From Podarcis raffonei (Eukaryota > Chordata > Lepidosauria > Squamata > Lacertidae): a DNA stretch of 64,000 nt. The position numbers were made by a program, and so were the translations under genes. Location: positions 105,375,803 to 105,439,802 of the forward strand of contig NC_070603.1 in the NCBI RefSeq assembly GCF_027172205.1, written 5' to 3'. The notes beneath the pieces are model-generated. The model did no database searches. It was not told where the DNA came from and saw only the letters and a list, made by a program, of their open reading frames with translations. How positions within the stretch are numbered: the stretch's first letter is position 1; each line of letters starts with the position of its first letter. Positions 35,151 to 46,640 of the stretch are shown piece after piece.

Positions 35151-37260
35151 GTTGTGGATGGCTAAAAGCAGCAGCAGAGAAGTTCTACAATGATGAGCAA
35201 GCTTAGGTTCTCTCTCTGGGACCAGAGAGAGGAGAGTTTACTGAACAAAGGACTGAACCCCATTGCTTGCTTGCTTGCAATGTATTACTTGTAACATTTA
35301 TCTTATTGTAACTATTATTTAAAGCTGTTCTGCAGTAAAGATTTGAAGCACATTCTTGTGGTGGAGAGAATTCATTCCCACACAAGGTCTTGATCAGGGA
35401 TTCTGCTGGACAACTCTTAACAGTCCCCAATCTGGGTCTTCTGCTCTGGGCCCTAATCCTGCTGCCCCTTCCCTCTTTTTAATCAAAGAATAAATACATT
35501 TTCCTTACCGGGCATCTGGCTGTCAACCACAATGCCGGTGACCAAACTACCATCCATCTTAATTTGCGGGGGTGGGTGAGAGAGTGATAATGGTGAAACT
35601 TTTTCGGGGAACCATAGGTCAATATAGGTCCTGTACCCTAAGTACACAGCAATGCTCCTGTTTCTAACTAATTTGCTGCTGACATTTTAATCCTAAACAT
35701 CTTAATACTGCTTGTTCCGTGCAACAGCATCGTCAGGCGCTTATCTGTAATATTTGACATATTGTGGAAATTCAACAAAAATACTCCTTGCAAAATAATA
35801 ATAATAATACTGCTTGCTCAGAAGCCTTCGGGGAAATACCCTGGAGTTTTCAACCTGAGCTTGCTGGAAGCATTTCAGTCTGCAGCCTCAGGAAAAAAGC
35901 AGAGGTTTTCATTCTAAAGAGAGCAAATTGCTTTCTCCATCCAAGTCTCTTACACAGCAGCCAGACACTTGGCCAACTCTAATGTCTGGCACCAGCCCCG
36001 TCTTGGTCCAGTTTTGCATGTTTGTTGATTATTTCTATTTGTATTTTGTATATAAATCTGGTTATTTATACAGGGAAATAGACATGTTGCCAGTAAATAT
36101 GAGCAAGGCTCTGAAGAACTGTGCAGTGTGCTCTTTCTGTGTATATGTCCATACATGGAGAACAATGAGCTGCACTGAAGCAAAAGGCTTGAGCATAAAC
36201 ATCACTTTTTCTGTTGTGTCCTTGAAGGTCATTTAAACACAAAGCCAAACCCACATTTTATTCCTCTCCTTTGGTCCCCTTGTTAACAAGCATTACTGCA
36301 AGGGTGCTAGTGATGTGCTGAAATCTGTCCTCCAGTTTCTCATAAGTTTCCCCCCCTGGGAATAAATACTATTTTTTTTCTGCCACATTCTCAGAGCACT
36401 TTAGAATGTCTTCAGAACTGTACTGAGTGCAGAAGTTTGAGCTTAGCTTATCCTTGTGGTCGTGGGTAATTTTTTTCTTTACAGTTAAAAAAATTAATAA
36501 AAATCTTTGTGGCCTCCTTGGCTGCCCATGCTTCCTGGTTTGAAAAAGTTCCACTTGAGGAACTATGTTATGATATATTCACCCAGGTACTAATTGAAGC
36601 ACAAGCCCCCAGGAAGGCTCTAGAGTGTAGACCACTGGTGAGATGATTTGCAAAATGCAAGGAAGGACACTTGCAAACACCTTTCAGACTCCCCAGAAGT
36701 AAGGTAGGCATGAGATGAGATTTTGATCAAAGTTTTCTCTCCGCTTTAGTAATTTTTGTATGTGATTTCTTTTATCGATAGACACGCACAGAGAGAGAAA
36801 GAGAGATGTGGGAAGAGGGGAGGGGAGGAGAAGAACTTTTATAAAAATGTTTTTATTACATATTTTATTGGGTTATAAAAGTACATACAGCGTCTCTATT
36901 TTCAGATTGTAAAGTCCATTCAACAGATCAGTTATATTGGATGTGAGTCACTAATGTAGACAATAGACAATATAATGTTGGGGAAGAAGAGAGGTGGGGA
37001 GAGAGAAGGGGAGATAGAAAACTTTCATTCTTTTACATAGTGTAGTAGTGTCAGGTTTTTGAGTCAGTGTAGGTTCTATTTCTATTCATTTATTAGTTTT
37101 CCTTGGTGGTGAGAGAGGTTGGGGACCCCAGAGCATGGCTGGTTGACTTCAGTTGGCTGCAATGAGTTTTGTTTGCCTGTGTGAGGCAGAGGGGTTCTTA
37201 TGTCAAGTTAGCTATACTCTCCAACTTTTCTCCGATGAAATAGGCATGTCCCATTCCATA

Positions 37261-37400
37261 ATGATAATTTTACTATTTATACCCCACACATCTTATTGGA
37301 TTGCCCCAGCACTCTGGGCAGCTTCCACATATATAAAAACAGAATAAAACATTAAAAAAAAAATCTTCCCTATATAGGATTGCCTTCAGACGGCTCGGGT
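37261..37400 (-). mobile_element. LINE 3' end, CR1/L2 group, diverged
   Basis: The order atttataccccacacatctt, gccccagcactctgggcagc, ttccacat and aatcttccctatataggatt is the diverged inverse of the 8190-type tail. Confidence 0.65.
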
Positions 37401-38114
37401 TGGATAACTCCATACCCTCCAGCATTTCTCCAATGCAAATAGGAACATCCCAATGAAAAGCGGGACATTCTGGGATCAAATCAGAAACCAGGACAGCTTC
37501 TCTAAATCAGGGATGTCCCTGGAAAATAGGGGACAATTGGAGGGTCTAAATTAGCCATATCAATTCATATGCTGTTGGTGGGTTCTTGTTGTTGTTGGGC
37601 TGTGATATAATGAAGGGAAACATGGGTGAAGGTGTCCTCTTTTGTTTGTCCCCATGCTAGTTTCAGTTTGTTGCCCAGCAGCAGTCAAAGCAGCTTAACC
37701 CCAGGCAAATCTCCCATCCTGGCAATTTATGGGACTCAACTTCCTTAGCTTCAGCAACAGAAATGGGTGTACTGTTATGCCACATGCAGAAAAATTACAC
37801 CTTTGCTTGCCAGAATAACTGTCACTTGATGTCATACTCAAGTCACATATGCAACCAAGCATCCTCACCTATGTATTCTATTGGGGGGGGGGATATATGC
37901 TTTTTAAAACACTGATTTTATAACAGTAGCAAAAAGCCATTCTGGAGTAATGAATCCCTGTGTCCCTGTGTATGGATTCCTGGAAACGTAATTCTTAAAT
38001 CTCCAGTCAGGCCTTGGTTTTAGCTCCAGGACAGGCTGCCTCTGCACTCCTATTTGAGTGCAAGCAGGTGATGATCTGAAGAGCAATAAGCATTGTCAAA
38101 ATCAAGATCAGTTA

Positions 38115-38215
38115 ACTGATCTGGCAGGCAAAGAGCCAAGAGCCAGAAGCAACAGAGATGGCCATAGATGAGCTTCAGATCAGGCAGACAAAGAGCAAAG
38201 GGCCAGAAGCAATGT
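38115..38215. repeat. Degenerate tandem duplication, about 60 bp unit
   Basis: gatctggcaggcaaagagcc... and gatcaggcagacaaagagca... repeat with several differences, each followed by gccagaagcaa. It lies in an otherwise unrecognised stretch (37.9-38.6 kb). Confidence 0.6.
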
Positions 38216-38650
38216 AGTCAGAGTCATACAGGTTAAGCTCCAAGACAGCAAGAGCAGGCTGAAGAGGCTGGGTGAAAACCTTTAAACTCAAGACAAATTG
38301 GTCAAGCTGGTAAGCTGGCTTGGCTGCAAGGGCTTTATAGGGCCTGTTGTGTCTCAAATGGGTTAGAAAGCTGATTATCCGACTGCAGCCTTGAGGGCAC
38401 TGTTCCCCTCAAGACCTTGTCTGAAAGTCCAGAATCGTGGGAGTGGAAGAGGTGAAGTGCTGGAGACAATCTGCTGGAGGCATTGATTCAATCCCCTTAG
38501 CATGTGGTTAGAATGTTGACCTTGAACCTTTGAGAACAGGCTTGTTATCTCAGCTGAGTGACAAAGCACTACGATGCTATGCAGTCAGTTCTACACAAGG
38601 TCAAAGACGGAGGCATACTTCCCTCAGGGCTATGTGGAGTCTATTAAGAG

Positions 38651-38652
<2 letters not shown>

Positions 38653-38711
<59 letters not shown>

Positions 38712-38712
38712 A
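38653..38712. repeat. Compound microsatellite (CT)n(CA)n
   Basis: An uninterrupted CT run of about 17 units passes straight into a CA run of about 13 units, then a G-rich stretch. It is likely length-polymorphic. Confidence 0.95.
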
Positions 38713-39042
38713 GGGGGCGGGAGGGAGTGTATATAAATGTTCCTGTTGTATCAGCTGAGGAAAGAGCAGAGACAACAGTCTAATTGGAAGGGATCCACTA
38801 GTGGGAGGACCCAGATAGAAAGAGTTGTTGTACAGTCAAACGCTAAATGAACCAACCACTGTAGCCCAGGCAAATGTGAGAATGGGGAACAAGAATGGAG
38901 ATGCACATGCAAGAGTGGAAAAAGTCAAGTATCCTGTCTTGCTCTCCCAACCATAAGCGATGGCTGGCAAACATGTTGTACCATCTTCTGAGTGCTCCTC
39001 CTCCATGATCTGCCTATGACTAGCCTCCATTTCCACCCATGT

Positions 39043-39301
39043 TGTTATGTACTGAAGTTCTCACCCTGGGCCAGCAGGGGGATACTGTAGATAGTTTTCA
39101 CTCAGGTCCACATATGCAAATAAGGGATTGAAAGTGACATTCAGTGATTGGATAGTTACAGAAAGTTGTTACAGTTGCGTTGTACTGGAGCTCTATAGAA
39201 GCAGGCTGGCTGAACCCTTCAGTTCTGTTCTGGCCTGTGAATAAACAAGAGCTGTTTGAAGAATCACTGTGTTGTTTGATATGTTTACCGACAACTTAAC
39301 A
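39043..39301 (+). mobile_element. Solo LTR of an endogenous retrovirus or LTR retrotransposon (fossil)
   Basis: The 259-bp unit begins TGTTATGT and ends AACTTAACA, and is flanked by the 5-bp duplication catgt at 39038-39042 and 39302-39306. A TATA-like tctatagaag and an AATAAA polyadenylation signal near 39239 sit in the expected LTR order. There is no internal region, so this is a solo LTR left by recombination between two LTRs. The family is not identified; the exact duplication suggests moderate age. It has no coding capacity. Confidence 0.85.
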
Positions 39302-39671
39302 CATGTGCTCTATTATTTTGTTGGTTGATTTATGTTATGCAAGGTCTGGTCTCATTCAGACGTTATTTCTCCCGTGTTGCCCGTAATCACTTTGCTATTT
39401 ACTCCTTTCTGCTTGCACTTCATCAGTTTGCAAGAGCAGCCTTGAACCCCCTCTTCCATTTCTAATCTGTAGCACATCAACCGGCAATGACAGTAATCTT
39501 GGACAAAGTTAGCCTGCTAAAATCCCCTTGAGTCCACTGGAATTTCACTTGCCTAACTATGTGAAGGGTTATAAACAGACACCCTAACACAGCAAAGGAA
39601 TTCTGCCCACAGAAGCAGACTTTCACACATGCATGTATGTCAGTATGAATATATGGATAAGAATTAACCGT

Positions 39672-39740
39672 GATTCCTGCATTACAAGATGTTGGACTAG
39701 ATGGCTCTTTAGTTCCCTTCCAACTCTGCTGTTTTATGAT
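39672..39740 (+). mobile_element. CR1 LINE 3' terminus
   Basis: gatgttggactagatggctc followed by cttccaactctgctgtttta and tgatactatg is the CR1 terminal signature, with the degenerate octamer-like end. It abuts the SINE at 39741. Confidence 0.8.
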
Positions 39741-39910
39741 ACTATGCATACTGAGTCAGACCATATAGTCCAGTACTGTCTATTCTAATTGGTAGTAGCT
39801 CTCCAGGGTTTCAGACAGGATGCATTCCCAGGCCTATTTGGAAATACCAGGGATTGAACCTGGGACCTTCTGCTTGCAAGGCAAATGCTCTACCACTGAG
39901 CTGAGGTCCT
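39741..39910 (-). mobile_element. tRNA-derived SINE, minus orientation
   Basis: Read on the minus strand it begins with a tRNA-like head (A-box near gctcagtggtagagcatttg, B-box ggttcaatccc), then a body gaaaccctggagagct and a tail ggtctgactcagtat. The tRNA similarity is that of a SINE: there is no cloverleaf with an anticodon arm and acceptor stem. Confidence 0.78.
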
Positions 39911-40296
39911 TCCCCACCATCTGATCAACATTCAAAATTGCAGTTCTGTATGCCTCACTAAATTATTGCTTATATCCTTTAATGCGTTGGAAGGTTTTCA
40001 GCTGGAGATTATGCATTGCAAAATTCCAAAAAGTACAAATTTCAAAGGACAGCTGAATTTTGGTTCAGGAAGAGTGCATTAGGAAGGTATATTCAACATT
40101 ATTTCCAGGTCCATATTTCCCGTCTACTCTGCCTTTTGGTTCCCATGCTCTAATCATGAAGCAGGAGACACTGAATCATTTCTATGAGGAAAACATTAAT
40201 AACCTCTCAATAGCCAATTGAAAATTGGCAGACATGAAGCAGACTCAGTATAAAGTGCTTTCTGGGTGTTGTGTGGAGATTGTGCCAGATCAAGAT

Positions 40297-40344
40297 GAGG
40301 AAGAAGAAGAGGAGGAGGAGGAGGAGGAGGAGGAGGAGGAGGAG
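40297..40344. repeat. (GAA)n/(GAG)n trinucleotide run
   Basis: Purine-only trinucleotide tract of 16 units at the SINE tail. In one frame it codes a run of glutamates, which explains an open frame here that is not a gene. Confidence 0.9.
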
Positions 40345-40381
40345 TGTGGACTTGATATCCTGCCTTTCACTCCCCTTAAGG

Positions 40382-40588
40382 CAGGCATATCCAAAGTCCG
40401 TTTTGGGGCCCAATCCAGTCCGCCTGTCAGCTTAATCTGGCCCCTGTGGCAGTCTATCTCCTGGGGTAAAATCCTAAAAAATGCTCAACAAGTTCAATCC
40501 TAAAAAAAAGTCAACAACTTTGGTCGGCCCTCACGCATGTTCACTTCATCAAATCCGGCTCTCTTTGAAAAATGTTTGGGCACCCCTG
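40382..40588. mobile_element. hAT-like non-autonomous element, 207 bp, nested in CORE-SINE
   Basis: It starts CAGGCATATCCAAAGTCCG and ends TTTGGGCACCCCTG, an imperfect inverted repeat. The interior has two aaaaaagtcaac-type tracts. It lies inside the SINE at the aaggagtctc position, with an imperfect duplication of ctaagg at the junction. Confidence 0.85.
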
Positions 40589-41159
40589 CTAAGGAGTCTC
40601 AAAGCGGCTCACAATCTCCTTTCCCTTCCTCCCCCACAACAAACACTCTGTGAGATGAGTGGGGCTGAGAGACTTCAGAGAAGTGTGACTGGCCCAAGGT
40701 CACCCAGCAGCTGCATGTGGAGGAAGCGGAGACACGAACCCGCTTCACCAGATTACGAGTCCACCATTCTTAACGACTACACCATGCTGGCATGTGAGGA
40801 GTAACTGATTTGTCAGTAGTTCTGTCCCCACTATTTCCTTTGGGCCATAGCCCCCTGGGAAGCTCAGCAGGAAATCCCACAGAGAGTACCAGGGTAAGAC
40901 AGATGAGGGCGGAAGCATCTGCCAGCAGCAATTCTCTCTTTTGTGAGACACAAAACAAGTCCTCCCTTCTTTAGCTGCTCACAGCCTATGCATGCAGCAT
41001 GTGAAAGAGGCAGCCTAGCACATGAGTGGACAGTTCCCCTGTGCAAAGTCCACCCCAATTAAGGAAGATTGATTTAGGATCAGAAAAGAGGAGTTGCATC
41101 CAGTTTAAACAGGTAATAAGCAAAAATAAAACAGCATAAAGGCTTAAATTCCTTTTTTT

Positions 41160-41310
41160 ATTTGTTGTTGTTTGTAACGTTTTTATTCATCTTTAAACTG
41201 TTGAACACAGTTGCATTGATATATATCTTTGTTTACATTAGAGCATATGACATGCAGCAATTACATAAAAATAAAAATAAAACAATAAACATAAAATCTT
41301 AAATCCTAAC
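41160..41310. repeat. A-rich retroposon-like tract, unclassified
   Basis: A tttttattca... start and a run of aataaaaataaaac at the end suggest a truncated retroposon 3' end, but I cannot name the family. A similar-looking AT-rich stretch is at 36840-36990. Confidence 0.3.
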
Positions 41311-41365
41311 TAGCCCAGAAGAGTTACAAGCAGCATCTAGATCCCCATAATACTCACACACATGA

Positions 41366-41448
41366 TGTCAGGCAGGGTTCCCAAAGGGGTTGGGCTAGAT
41401 GATCCTCAGGCTCCCTTCCAACTCTACAATTCTATGATTATATGATTC
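41366..41448 (+). mobile_element. CR1 LINE 3' terminus
   Basis: ggttgggctagatgatcctc then cttccaactctacaattcta and tgattatatgatt is the classical CR1 end, with its repeated octamer-like tail. Confidence 0.88.
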
Positions 41449-43069
41449 ATGTGGGTGGTATTTTAAAATACAATTTAAAAAATCATACATGTGGAACAGT
41501 AATTACCATTGCTACAACAGGCAGAAAGATCCTTAGGTGGTCCTCCAAGACTCTCAAAAAATTTCAACTGTCCATTGGTAGGGGTGGAGTTTGGGAACCA
41601 GTGATGTAAGGGAAAGCTTCAGGTATTCAGGAAAGTTGAAAGTCTGACTGTGGGAATATTCCAAAATTTGGAAGAAGTTATAGGGCCAGTTGAGGGGGAA
41701 ATTGATGGGACAGAGAAAGGACCTACCATTGCATATTGAATGGGAGGCAGTTTACCCATGATCATGTGGCTTCTTAAAGGTTTGACTCCTCCTCTGGTTT
41801 GGAAGGTAAGGTCAAAGAAGAACAAGCTGGAATTGTTGCTGAGCCTGAAGGGGAGGGAACCTCCCACTAATTTTGACTCTGCCTTCAGTGAGAGAGTGAG
41901 GTTAATTCCAATTACGGTATGTCACTCCTGTGGGTGCAACGGTAATTTGTTGTTTTTTTAATGCAGGCAAAAGTGGCTTCTTTTATCCTCAGTCATCAGC
42001 TGGATTTTCAACTAGGCTTAATATTTCTTAAAATTCTTCAGCTAGTCCCCCCTCTATTCCTTATGTTGTTTTTCAGAATTTTCTAGCCAGTTAAGTGATT
42101 TAAGTACCTGCTTTTCTTCTCCATGCTTCAGCCACATTTCTTAACGTTGCTTTGCTATACTTTAAAACAAATGTCGATAAAATAGATGTTTGTTTGCTTA
42201 AAGCAACTTCAGTCACTGAATTTTGTGCACTTCTCCTTTGATTTTGGAGGGGCACATGTCCAATTCCAGGCATCAATTCCAGTATACCTGTTAGTACTTA
42301 CTTTAATTACGCTTGTGGCGCAGCATGCTGTTCAATTTAATGATAATTTAGGAAGCACTTTTCTATCATTATAGTCGTCCCCACCCTACCCCGAGAATAT
42401 TAGCAAGTGTTCCCTGGAGCTTTGCTTCCAATAGCCACCACCTGCTGAGTTTTTAGCATACATAATAAATTTGGAGTATCTGTAGGTAAATGAATGGCTC
42501 AGAGGTTTTATAATGGAGCATGGAGCTTCTACTCCTTTGAATGCAGCTCAGGTCCCTAGCTAACAAACATCATTTCCATCCATCTATTATTCAAAGAAAT
42601 GTGTTTAGAATCTAATTAAGTTACCTAATGAAGGAGGTAAAATATCAGTAACTACTGCTGATTGGCCACAATAGTCTGGAAGCAGAAACACAGGCTCAGA
42701 GCATCTCCAAAGCCATGAAAAGCTGGGAGAAAAGAACAGGGAGATGAATGAACTCATTTATATCCTTCCTTGTGTTCTGAACAGGCTTGCCATTATTAAG
42801 ATGCAGAATACTGAATTAGACAGACAGTAGAAGTGATACTCAGGGATTGTCCTAGTGTTGGAAGCCTCAGTCAAAAGAAAATGATGTTCACACAGAGCAC
42901 AGTAGGACCAGTTTGTCCACTGGATAAGCTGGTATTGGGGTTTGCAAGTACCACACAAAGCCTGGTGTTCTTGTTGTCTTTAACAGCCATAGGTGATCCA
43001 TTGGCCTTTTCAAGGTTCACAGGATAAGGTTTCTTGTGGCTGTTAAGTAAGTGTAGAGCATGTCCCCAA

Positions 43070-43815
43070 ACATTTCAGGTAGAGTGTAGGGTGAAAGAGG
43101 AGAGCGCAAAATATGGTTTGAAGCTCAACATCAAAAAAACGAAGATCATGGCCACTGGTCCCATCACCTCCTGGCAAATAGAAGGGGAAGAAATGGAGGC
43201 AGTGAGAGATTTTACTTTCTTGGGCTCCATGATCACTGCAGATGGTGACAGCAGCCACAAAATTAAAAGACGCCTGCTTCTTTGGAGAAAAGCAATGACA
43301 AACCTAGACAGCATCTTAAAAAGCATAGACAACACCTTGCCGACAAAGGTCCGTATAGTAAAAGCTATGGTTTTCCCAGTAGTGATGTATGGAAGTGAGA
43401 GCTGGACCATAAAGAAGGCTGATCGCCGAAGAATTGATGCTTTTGAATTCTGATGCTGGAGGAGACTCTTGAGAGTCCCATGGACTGCAAGAAGATCAAA
43501 CCTATCCATTCTTAAGGAAATCAGCCCTGAGTGCTCACTGGAAGGACAGATCGTGAAGCTGAGACTCCAATACTTTGGCCACCTCATGAGAAGAGAAGAT
43601 TCCCTGGAAAAGACCCTGATGCTGGGAAAGATGGAGGGCACAAGGAGAAGGGGACGACAGAAGACGAGATGGTTGGATAGTGTTCTCGAAGCTACCAGCA
43701 TGAGTTTGACTAAACTGCGGGAGGCAGTGGAAGACAGGAGTGCCTGGCATGCTCTGGTCCATGGGGTCACGAAGAGTCAGACACGACTAAACAACAACAA
43801 CAACAACAACAACAG
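43070..43815 (+). mobile_element. Bov-B (RTE) LINE, 3' part of ORF2 and 3' end
   Basis: The frame 43034-43453 reads VKEESAKYGLKLNIKKTKIMATG...FTFLGSMITADGDSSHKIKRRLL...SIDNTLPTKVRIVKAMVFPVVMYGSESWTIKKADRRRIDAFEF. A second stretch, 43469-43822, continues RVPWTARRSNLSILKEISPECS...LMRREDSLEKT...AWHALVHGVTKSQTRLN. The two are in one frame, separated by a single TGA at about 43451-43453. The tail is (AAC)n. This covers the last part of the RT palm/thumb and the C-terminal domain. It is one of the less damaged elements in the window. Confidence 0.95.
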
Positions 43816-45107
43816 AGTATAGGTACAGCCTGGAAAATCAACTCTCATCAACCCTTGCTAGCATAGCCAATGGTCAGAAATGATGGGTTGTAGTCCAATG
43901 GGAGGTTCAGGATAGTGCCTCCTTGCATTAGAGCATACCAAGGTTTTCCCCCCGTTCTTGCATGTTCTTTCCTGAGAGCCAGGCTTCCAGAGAAATGGGT
44001 GAGTAACTGAAGCTATGAAGTGAAACATCAGTGTAAATAAAAGTGGAAAACATGGGGCAGTGATGCTGTTGTGTGGTGTGTCTGCTTCGCCACATTCACC
44101 AGATGTGAGCTAAGCAAATGAGTTCAGCCTCTCCAGCTACTGGCTGCCCAGTGTTTACTGCTTTTTAAGCGTTAACAAATTAACCAAAATCGTGACATAA
44201 GAATGTCCCCCTCGGAACAGAAAGCTTTTGTTACCTTAATGATGTCTGGGTGGCGCCTCTTCTTAGATTTAATAAGGAACTCCAGTCTCCAGGCTTATTG
44301 GCCAAGTACGTTCTGCTGCCACAGAAACAAATACAAATAAATCCCTGTTTCTTCTTCTTCTCTTCTTAATGGTGTTGTGCGCAACCTTTAGTGCTGCAGT
44401 TTCAGTTTGTCTCTCTGTTGACATCTAGTGCCCTGTGCTGAAAGAGCTTCATTGAGGCATGTCACCCAAAGGCATTCCATTGCATTTGGCTTGGTTGTAA
44501 TATTTACTTTTGCAAATCTTAGTCAACAACTTTTCTTCTCTGTCACCACTTTTGTCAGCAACAGTATAACAAGGGGTTATCAGTATAACCCTTCTTATAC
44601 AGTTTGCTGAAAATTATAATCTGCTAACATAGGAGTAATGTAATAGGAGTAATAGAAATGTCAGGTGAATTGGTACTCTGGAGTTCTAAATTCAGGACTT
44701 CAAAACCCCTCATAGACAGCAAGGCACTGCTAAAATGAAGGGGAGAAGGCTTCGTTTTAGCAGGAGTTTCAGTGCAAACCCCTTGGCTTGATCATGAACT
44801 GAATTCATGCACTGAATTAAATCAAGCTGAGCAGGATCAAACTCCCTGCTCATCAGCAGATGAGTGCCAGTTAAAATTTGCCACATTGACAGCATGCATC
44901 AGTTCCCTGTGAGGAACTGCTGCATACAGTCAACACAAAAATTATTCCTGTCTTGCCCATTAGTTGACGTCACCTGCCCATTGGAGTATTATCAGCTGAT
45001 TGGCAGGTGGGCCTAGTGTTGGGGAAAATGGCCTCATGGGCCAAATTGGAACCTCTGGTTGCCAAAATTGGCCTGTGGGCAGCAGGTTCCTTACCCATGT
45101 ACTAATG

Positions 45108-45428
45108 CAGGGATGTCCAACCAGTAGATTGCGATCTACCAGTAGATCCCCAGCTGATCCTGGTAGATCGCAAAAAGTTACGGGGGGAAAGCTAAAAAAT
45201 TCTGTGCAGTCCTCTCCCAATAAAGCTCAACAACTCCTGGTAGATACAAAAAGTTACAGGGGGAAAGCTAAAAAGTTCTATGCAATCCTCTCCCAATAAA
45301 GTTCAACAACTCTGGGCAATCCACCGACCCATGCACACTCCTCCTCCCTCCAATGACAATGGGTAGATCACTGCCAGTTTTCTTATACTGGGAGTAGATC
45401 ACAGTCTCTTGGGAGTTGGACATGCCTG
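45108..45428. mobile_element. hAT-like non-autonomous element, 321 bp, with internal duplication
   Basis: The ends are CAGGGATGTCCAAC and GTTGGACATGCCTG, good inverted repeats. A block of about 75 bp (ctggtagat...aaaaagttacggggg... to aataaagctcaacaactc) is present twice in tandem at about 45157-45232 and 45237-45312. The flanks share only taatg. Confidence 0.82.
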
Positions 45429-46519
45429 TTAATGGATTGCATAATGGCGGAACCTAAAACATGTCCCAATCTACTTTGTGCATTAGAAGGGTTGTTTTCC
45501 TTTCTGCCACACAGAATATATACCGGTCTAACTACAGTGTCCTCTGACGTAGGCTTGGTTGTTTGGAGAAGAATTTTGCAACACCTTCAATCTGTCCTGC
45601 CCCAGTCTTTCCTTTAGCAAGCTTTTCCTGATTTATTTAAGATTAAAGCTAAACTAGATACACTAGGGATGGACAAATTTCTCTCTCATTTTTCTAAGCT
45701 TAAGTTCAGTTTTCCACATCTTCACATCAGTTCAAATTCGTACATGTTTGCAGGCACCTTTCTCCTAATACAGGCATTTCCCTACACATTTTTTTCCCTT
45801 CATATATGCCTTTCTGCAAGGAAACTTCCAAATACAGCATATAGTTTAAATGTTGGCTGTTGACAGTGAAAGGGCCCTGTACTGTAGTCCCAACCCAACC
45901 CAGCAATTCCTGCATCTGCATTCTTTTGTTGAAGAAGAAGAAAAGAGGTTAGGAGTTCTGGTCACAGGATTCCCCTCTCAGATTAGAGATAAATCATTTT
46001 ACCTACCTAATGCACTCTTCCTGAACCAAAATGCAGCTATACTTTGACATTTGTACTTTTTATAATTTTGCAATGCAAGCAAAAAAAACGCCTGCACAAA
46101 AGTGTATATTACGAGAAAGTGCACAGGAAAAAATGTGTATATTGGTGGAAACAATGAAAAAATCCATTAATTCTGTTGCCTTAGCTGTGAGTTGTTCCTG
46201 TTATGATTAACTGAAGGCTGATTCGCTATTACTGCCAGATTCCTAAGCAGAAACAAATGCCACAATATCTATTTTATGAGGTGGGGGAAGAGTGCTGAGA
46301 CAAGAGCTCCAGCTACTACAATAGAGACTTCCACCCTACAAAACTTCGGGGCTTCCCCCAGAATATAATGGGATAGGAAGTAATATAAGTGTTCTGAAAA
46401 TAGGCACATCAAAAGATGGCTGCTCCATATCTTACATGGGACCACATCTAAGCAGTAAAAAAAAGCACTGACTCACTTCTGGTCTCCTTGAAGTACAGTT
46501 TTGTTTCAGGTATGTTGCT

Positions 46520-46640
46520 TCGCAGGTCTGCTTCCATCAATATCACAGGGTGTGGGGCCACCACTGAAAAGGCCCTTTCCTTGTTACCTGGAAACCTGAT
46601 TGATCTTAATGGCATGGGAGAGAACAGACTACATGAGGCA
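46520..46640 (+). mobile_element. Old LINE fragment, possible CR1/L2 group
   Basis: tgtggggccaccactgaaaa followed by ggccctttccttgttacctg parallels the gccgaaaaggccctg type of segment upstream of the 8190 LINE tail. It is short and diverged. Confidence 0.4.

Larger units (their letters stand above)
40297..40795 (-). mobile_element. CORE-SINE, interrupted by an hAT element
   Basis: The minus-oriented SINE shows its simple-repeat tail (40297-40344, expanded GAA/GAG), then aaggagtctcaaagcggctc, ctggcccaaggtcacccagc (the CORE region) and a tRNA-like head around agacacgaacccg and attcttaacgactacacc. The copy at 60793 is uninterrupted, which shows that 40382-40588 here is an insertion. Confidence 0.85.

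Noticed and set aside
40225-40503. Frame with a glutamate run
   Set aside because: It is translation of the (GAA/GAG)n tail of a SINE.
43075-43770. 231-codon minus-strand frame
   Set aside because: It is the antisense shadow of the Bov-B reading frame on the plus strand.
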